Positions 6,478 to 9,361 of a stretch of DNA of 9,361 bases are shown piece after piece. Every line of letters starts with the position of its first letter. The stretch's first letter is position 1. Where the stretch lies: NCBI GenBank assembly GCA_028684405.1, contig JAQUGA010000089.1, positions 1 through 9,361 on the forward strand, given 5' to 3'. The translations under genes were made by a program, and so were the position numbers. The DNA comes from Bacteroidales bacterium (lineage in GTDB: Bacteria > Bacteroidota > Bacteroidia > Bacteroidales > WCHB1-69). The notes under the pieces are model-generated. The model made no database searches. It saw nothing but the letters and a program-made list of their open reading frames with translations, and was not told the DNA's origin.

Positions 6478-7349
6478 GCCACAATGTGAGTTTGAGTGAA
6501 TATTTAAAAAACAATTACAGTCGGGCAACAGCCAAAGCTTACGAACGAGAAATTCTCATTTACTTAGGCAATATGAACGAAGCAGAAAAAGCCATGTATA
6601 AGGATATTGTAAGTTATTTTGGTCGCTTGCGAATGCGTTACACCAATAGCAAAACCATTCATCGTATCGTGTTTAGCATTAAAGCATATTACGAATATTT
6701 AATCAGTAGCGGTAAAAGAAAGGATAATCCGGCAAAATCAATAAAACTGAGAGACAAACTGAGCAACGACATACAGTTGCAAGATTTATTTACAGCCGAA
6801 GAATTAGAAAGTTTGTTGAACAAGTTGGAGCGTTATAATAATTTAGATTACCGAAACAAAGTATTGATGAGTTTGCTAATCTATCAGGCATTGCAACCCA
6901 AAGAATTAGAATCACTTACAATAAAAGACATCAATTTGCATCAAGGCACGATTTACATAAAATCTACTCCAACAACCAACCGTAGGGAATTGTCATTAAA
7001 GCCTACTCAAATCATGTTATTTTATCAATATATTTTTAAGTTTCGTTCGATATTGATAAAGAATAAAAGCATTGAAAACCTGATTGTAAGTCAACGAGGC
7101 GAAGCGATGAATGCACAGGATATAAGCAGTCATGTAAAACGGATTTACGGAAACCGGTTTCCAGGCAGGAAAGTCAGTTCCCAAACCATTCGGCAAAGTG
7201 TAATTACCAATCTTTTGAAAGCCGGAAATGACCTCAGGGTAGTACAAACTTTTGCAGGACACAAGCATCCAAGTACAACGGAAAAGTACAAACAAAATAA
7301 AGTAGAAGAGCTAAAAGCAGGAATAAACAAATATCATCCGTTGCAATAA
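6474..7349 (+). CDS. Degenerate tyrosine recombinase partner (three catalytic residues replaced)
   Basis: The 291-residue product is collinear with its upstream neighbour and has the same two-domain layout. Lining up CGLRRSE...IKDI with QALQPKE...IKDI puts Q141 in place of the first catalytic Arg. YVREGKGRKRR against YIKSTPTTNRR puts P166 in place of the catalytic Lys. PHYLRH against SQTIRQ puts Q237 in place of the HxxR His. R240, H263 (AGHKHP) and the nucleophile position Y272 (TEKYKQ) remain. The frame is intact and translationally coupled (ATGA overlap) to the complete recombinase, so this is not a decaying gene. It is more likely an accessory or architectural subunit in a mixed synaptic complex, or a protein that binds one arm of an asymmetric site. 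Independent strand cleavage is unlikely. The alignment was made by eye, and the Lys position is the least certain. Confidence 0.85.
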   Translation: MSHNVSLSEYLKNNYSRATAKAYEREILIYLGNMNEAEKAMYKDIVSYFGRLRMRYTNSKTIHRIVFSIKAYYEYLISSGKRKDNPAKSIKLRDKLSNDIQLQDLFTAEELESLLNKLERYNNLDYRNKVLMSLLIYQALQPKELESLTIKDINLHQGTIYIKSTPTTNRRELSLKPTQIMLFYQYIFKFRSILIKNKSIENLIVSQRGEAMNAQDISSHVKRIYGNRFPGRKVSSQTIRQSVITNLLKAGNDLRVVQTFAGHKHPSTTEKYKQNKVEELKAGINKYHPLQ

Positions 7350-7389
7350 AATGGGCATTGCAATTTACAACACTCAATTTTTATTTTTT

Positions 7390-7397
7390 TACTTTTG
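7390..7397 (+). promoter_or_regulatory. -7 element of a promoter for the YhcG-like nuclease gene
   Basis: TACTTTTG matches TAnnTTTG exactly and lies 20 bases before the ATG at 7418. No TTG lies at the usual 20-base distance; the nearest T-rich candidate is TTTAC at 7364-7368. The gene may thus be expressed separately from the recombinases, more weakly than the switch promoters. Confidence 0.5.
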
Positions 7398-7417
7398 TAA
7401 CTTAAAATCAATATTAT

Positions 7418-8455
7418 ATGAGCGAAGAATTAATGCAAAACATAGATGGACTGTACATTAGAGTAAAGAATATAATCGAAACAGCCAGAGGAAGGGTTTA
7501 CCACACTGCCAATATTGAAATGCTAAACTCATACTGGGACATAGGTCGTGAAATCATTGAAGAAGAACAAAACGGAAAAGAGCGGGCAGAATATGGAAAA
7601 TATATCATCAAAAACCTGTCGGAGCGTTTAACCAAAGAATACGGGCAAGGATATATTGAACAGAATTTACGAAATATGAGGCAATTTTATCGTATTTTCC
7701 CAAAACGCAACGCACTGCGTAGCGAATTATCGTGGACACATTACAGAACATTAATGCGAGTGGAAAATGAGCAAGCACGCCAGTTTTACATGGAAGAAGC
7801 AATTGCAGCAAACTGGGGAACACGCGAACTGGAAAGGCAAAAGAACGCATTGTATTACGAAAGACTTTTAATGAGTAAGAATAAAAAAGGAATGATAAAA
7901 GAGGGCAGAGCAACAGAAGAAAAGATGCAAGCCGACCATATCATTAAAGACCCTTTTGTATTGGAGTTTTTACAAGTAAAGCAAGGAGAAAATCTAAGCG
8001 AAAAAGAACTGGAAACAGCATTAATAAACAAACTTCAACAATTTTTACTGGAACTTGGAAACGGCTTTGCCTTTGTTGGCAGACAGCACAGAATAACTAC
8101 GGAAACCGGAATGCATTTTTATATTGATTTGGTGTTTTACAATTATATTTTGAAATGCTTTTTGCTGATTGATTTAAAAACAGCAAAGTTAACGCATCAG
8201 GATATTGGTCAGATGGACATGTATGTAAGAATGTTTGAGGACATGAGAAAACAAAAAGGCGATAATCCTACAATCGGGCTGATATTGTGTACAGAAAAAG
8301 ACAGAACAGTAGTAAAATATAGTGTTTTGAATGAGAGTAAACAAATCTTTGCATCGAAATACCAAACCTATTTGCCAACGGAAAAGCAGTTGGAACAAGA
8401 AATACAGAGAGAAAAAGAGCAAATAGAACTGGAAAAGAAACTCTCTGAAGAATAA
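7418..8455 (+). CDS. YhcG-type PD-(D/E)XK nuclease (DUF1016)
   Basis: The product is 345 residues, close to E. coli YhcG length. The N-terminal DUF1016_N region (about 10-150) shows the family pattern SYWDIGREIIEEE, RLTKEYGQGYIEQNLRNMRQFY and LSWTHYRTLMRVENEQARQFY, likely a DNA-binding helical domain. The C-terminal half is a PD-(D/E)XK nuclease fold: FYIDLVFYN gives D237, and the second strand LLIDLKT gives D252-L-K254. HQDIGQMDMYV follows, the conserved Gln-containing segment. The C-terminus is a charged coiled-coil-like helix (QLEQEIQREKEQIELEKK). Members are widespread near mobile and restriction-like genes, and their biological role is poorly known. Here the gene follows the recombinases after 68 bases and has its own -7 element, so it may be cargo, for example a defence or element-competition nuclease, or a processing nuclease of the element. 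Confidence 0.9.
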   Translation: MSEELMQNIDGLYIRVKNIIETARGRVYHTANIEMLNSYWDIGREIIEEEQNGKERAEYGKYIIKNLSERLTKEYGQGYIEQNLRNMRQFYRIFPKRNALRSELSWTHYRTLMRVENEQARQFYMEEAIAANWGTRELERQKNALYYERLLMSKNKKGMIKEGRATEEKMQADHIIKDPFVLEFLQVKQGENLSEKELETALINKLQQFLLELGNGFAFVGRQHRITTETGMHFYIDLVFYNYILKCFLLIDLKTAKLTHQDIGQMDMYVRMFEDMRKQKGDNPTIGLILCTEKDRTVVKYSVLNESKQIFASKYQTYLPTEKQLEQEIQREKEQIELEKKLSEE

Positions 8456-8533
8456 CATCCACTGTGCCTGCCCTTCTTTCCGTTAAAGTACTTGTAAGTC
8501 TTAAAAAAAAACCAACAAACACTAAATCATAAC

Positions 8534-8564
8534 CAAAGCTAATTTACATAAAGTGATATAGCAA
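8534..8564 (-). promoter_or_regulatory. Candidate minus-strand promoter facing the nuclease gene
   Basis: On the minus strand TTG (8564-8562), 20 bases, TAGCTTTG (8541-8534): an exact TTG / TAnnTTTG match with the same spacing as the two switch promoters. It would transcribe antisense into the 3' end of the YhcG-like gene. No credible protein start follows (ATG-ATT-TAG), so if real it makes an RNA. Chance occurrence in AT-rich DNA is possible. Confidence 0.35.
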
Positions 8565-8582
8565 CTCCTTTCGCACAGAAAC

Positions 8583-8665
8583 GGTAGCTAAGAGACGCTA
8601 AAACACAATTTTTATGATGGCGAAGTCGAAGTAAAAAACAGATGTTTAGCTAATTCTTAGCTACC
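8583..8665. repeat. Long two-tier inverted repeat (GGTAGCTAAGA / TCTTAGCTACC)
   Basis: A perfect 11-base inverted repeat (8583-8593 and 8655-8665) encloses a second stem, GCTAAAAC (8597-8604) with GTTTAGC (8644-8650), one base bulged. Both arms contain TAGCTAA or GCTAAA, so the arms are themselves related. The layout resembles paired binding sites of a tyrosine recombinase or a large RNA/DNA hairpin, and it lies 130 bases after the nuclease gene. Confidence 0.55.
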
Positions 8666-8844
8666 ATTGCCAATCCTGAAACTGTCCAATAATAACATTC
8701 TGTATAAAGGCTGAAGCCCAATAGCCCCACCCCATCACACACGGAAGGCAGCTTTTTTTTCAATTGAAAATAGTTTAAAGCAGCCTGCCGTTTTCCAAAG
8801 AAGAAGTAAGCAAGAGTGCCGGAATTATTTTTCATAAAAAACAT
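8650..8844 (-). CDS. Questionable small minus-strand frame, about 64 residues
   Basis: From ATG 8842-8844 (MFFMKNNSGTLAYFFFGK...) the frame runs to a stop at 8650-8652. The product is aromatic-rich, without a domain I recognise. A TATCTTTG -7 element lies upstream on the same strand (8928-8921), leaving about 70 bases of leader. Against it, the frame overlaps three hairpins whose pairing explains much of the sequence, and its composition is odd. Reported as a possible small gene, with non-coding structured DNA equally likely. Confidence 0.25.
   Translation of the reverse strand: MFFMKNNSGTLAYFFFGKRQAALNYFQLKKKLPSVCDGVGLLGFSLYTECYYWTVSGLAMVAKN
8743..8796. repeat. Imperfect hairpin with a central 14-base palindrome
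   Basis: GGAA, GGCA and GCTTT (8743-8755) pair in order with AAAGC, TGCC and TTCC (8777-8796), with bulges of 4 and 3 bases on the 3' side. The loop contains the perfect palindrome TTTTCAATTGAAAA (8757-8770). Confidence 0.4.
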
Positions 8845-8864
8845 TGTTTTCGGCACACTTGCTT
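8808..8864. repeat. 14-bp hairpin with one mismatch, possible terminator
   Basis: AAGCAAGAGTGCCG (8808-8821) pairs with CGGCACACTTGCTT (8851-8864) apart from one A-A mismatch, around a 29-base AT-rich loop. A T-rich tail ending in TTTTTT (8874-8879) follows on the plus strand after about 10 bases, so a terminator is possible but not typical. Confidence 0.45.
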
Positions 8865-8920
8865 TATTATCAGTTTTTTATAAATAGAAAACATGGAATT
8901 ATCATTAAAAACCGCTTTGG

Positions 8921-8948
8921 CAAAGATAAGCCCCCAGCGCTCTTGCAA
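8921..8948 (-). promoter_or_regulatory. Candidate minus-strand promoter
   Basis: TATCTTTG (8928-8921 on the minus strand) matches TAnnTTTG. The nearest upstream TTG (8948-8946) is at 17 bases, shorter than the 20 seen elsewhere in this window. It would drive the questionable small frame or an RNA over the hairpins. Confidence 0.3.
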
Positions 8949-9030
8949 GGTCGATGCCCTTCGGGTTCATTCATTTTTTTATTTCATTTTTTTTAATTAA
9001 GGTATAAAAAAATGACCTGAAACCTTGCAA
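8943..9030. repeat. Nested inverted repeats TTGCAAGGT/ACCTTGCAA and TCATTTTTTTAT/ATAAAAAAATGA
   Basis: An outer perfect 9-base pair of arms (8943-8951 and 9022-9030) encloses an inner perfect 12-base pair (8971-8982 and 9004-9015). A short CCCTTCGGG turn (8957-8965) lies in the 5' half. The whole can extrude as one long, partly AT-rich hairpin. Confidence 0.45.
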
Positions 9031-9042
9031 TTCAGCCATCGC

Positions 9043-9071
9043 ACTGCTTTATTGTTGCCTAAGCAGTTTTT
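9043..9071 (+). terminator. Terminator-like hairpin with T-tract
   Basis: ACTGCTT (9043-9049), an 11-base loop and AAGCAGT (9061-9067) are followed by TTTT (9068-9071), the form of an intrinsic terminator on the plus strand. No gene on that strand ends just upstream, so it would end a non-coding transcript or read-through. Confidence 0.4.
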
Positions 9072-9079
9072 AATGATTG

Positions 9080-9135
9080 ATTTTGTTTAAATCTTCATTG
9101 CTGTTAAACTCCAGTCAAGTTGATTTAAACAGAAT
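9080..9135. repeat. Inverted repeat TGTTTAAATC / GATTTAAACA
   Basis: Perfect 10-base arms (9084-9093 and 9122-9131) extend by four more pairs, one of them G-T, to 9080 and 9135. An outer AATGATT (9072-9078) mirrors AATCATT (9150-9156). The 28-base centre carries no T-run, and a GAAGCTTC palindrome sits just outside (9137-9144). Confidence 0.45.
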
Positions 9136-9169
9136 TGAAGCTTCTAATGAATCATTTTAGAAAACACGC

Positions 9170-9238
9170 ACATCATACTTTTTTTTCAAATGAAAATTTT
9201 TTTATGAAAAAAAATCAATTGAAATAAAAAAAAGATGT
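9170..9238. repeat. A/T-run inverted repeats upstream of the last gene
   Basis: TTTTTTTTCA (9179-9188) mirrors TGAAAAAAAA (9205-9214), and ACATC (9170-9174) with the T-run mirrors AAAAAAAA and GATGT (9226-9238). Phased A/T runs of this kind bend or melt easily, as at origins and strong promoters. The direct function is unknown. Confidence 0.4.
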
Positions 9239-9254
9239 AATTTAGTGGTGTAAA

Positions 9255-9361
9255 ATGAATTATCAAATCACCATAAAAGACATGTTAAACACAAGAAAAA
9301 ACCTTGTGCAAGGACTTTTTAAAAGTCATGAAAAAACATGCTCAGAGGTAATAGTCTATAA
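9255..9361 (+). CDS. Start of an unrecognised gene, cut by the window end
   Basis: ATG 9255 opens a frame of 35 complete codons (MNYQITIKDMLNTRKNLVQG...) that is still open at the window edge. No family can be told from this fragment. A near-match to the -7 element (TAATTTAG, 9238-9245) lies 9 bases upstream, too close to be a firm promoter. The start codon lies in the loop of a hairpin: TTTA-G-TGGTG (9241-9250) pairs with CACCATAAA (9269-9277), which could modulate initiation. The gene lies after the repeat-rich segment and may belong to the same element. Confidence 0.45.
   Translation, partial: MNYQITIKDMLNTRKNLVQGLFKSHEKTCSEVIVY

Larger units (their letters stand above)
2029..8455. mobile_element. 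Putative self-replicating integrative element (ends not resolved)
   Basis: A repressor divergent from a primase-helicase, two coupled tyrosine recombinases and a nuclease forms a compact module with the parts expected for silent maintenance, replication and site-specific recombination. No relaxase, capsid or terminase is present in the window, so it is neither a recognisable conjugative element nor a phage as seen here. I found no matching direct repeats at 1934-2028 and 8456-8700 to mark the ends, so the limits given are only those of its genes. The true element may extend through the repeat-rich right side. Confidence 0.5.
8456..9254. other. Gene-poor, inverted-repeat-rich segment
   Basis: About 800 bases hold no convincing plus-strand gene. 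They carry at least six separate inverted repeats (entered individually), long A/T runs near 9179-9233, two minus-strand TAnnTTTG matches and one questionable small minus-strand frame. No tRNA, rRNA or tandem array is recognised. Density of dyads is far above that in the coding part, suggesting an origin, recombination region or structured RNA. Confidence 0.5.

Noticed and set aside
8268..8522. Hydrophobic minus-strand frame of 84 codons behind the antisense promoter
   Set aside because: It begins with GTG in a T-run and mostly mirrors the charged helix of the nuclease (Glu/Lys codons read backwards give Phe/Leu), so it is likely a shadow.
8456..8582. Terminator directly after the nuclease gene
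   Set aside because: There are A-runs but no stem followed by a T-run on the plus strand; only a short AAGTACTT palindrome is seen.
8619..8631. GGCGAAGTCGAAG as a decayed palindromic repeat copy
   Set aside because: It resembles the core only partly and shows no arms; similarity may be chance.

Overview
The window looks like accessory DNA of a Bacteroidota (Cytophaga/Flavobacterium/Bacteroides-type) genome. The DNA is AT-rich, most starts lack a Shine-Dalgarno sequence, and several intergenic regions carry exact copies of the Bacteroidota sigma-factor -7 element TAnnTTTG, three of them with a TTG exactly 20 bases upstream. The protein families (Rhs with JAB-type toxin tip, CHC2/TOPRIM primase, paired tyrosine recombinases, DUF1016/YhcG nuclease) fit the same phylum.

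Layout. (1) 1-1933: the 3' end of an Rhs/YD-repeat gene whose variable tip carries a JAB/JAMM-like metalloprotease-type toxin, overlapped by a small gene with an N-terminal hydrophobic segment that is the natural candidate for its immunity protein. (2) About 2001-2023: a hairpin between converging genes that can terminate transcription on both strands. (3) 2029-7349: a Xre-family repressor on the minus strand diverges from a plus-strand run of a 993-residue primase-helicase (CHC2 zinc finger, TOPRIM, AAA+/helicase, winged helix) and two tyrosine recombinases that overlap by 4 bases. The 143-base divergent region holds two face-to-face promoters, a perfect 14-base palindrome inside one promoter spacer, and a 17-base direct repeat across the other, so it reads as a repressor-controlled switch. 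(4) 7418-8455: a YhcG-type PD-(D/E)XK nuclease with its own -7 element. (5) 8456-9254: about 800 bases without a convincing gene but full of inverted repeats. (6) 9255-end: the first 35 codons of an unrecognised gene.

How it may work together (inference). Segment 3, perhaps with 4 and 5, looks like an integrative mobile element that replicates itself. Xre would keep it silent, the primase-helicase would prime and unwind, and the recombinase pair would excise or integrate. The structured segment in 5 could be an origin or recombination site. The second recombinase lacks three catalytic residues, so it is probably a structural or regulatory partner of the first. The primase gene has been invaded by short palindromic repeats and contains a variable-looking Pro-Gln-Ser repeat tract. 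A 20-bp hairpin with an alternative partner spans its stop codon. I could not find flanking direct repeats that would fix the ends of the element.
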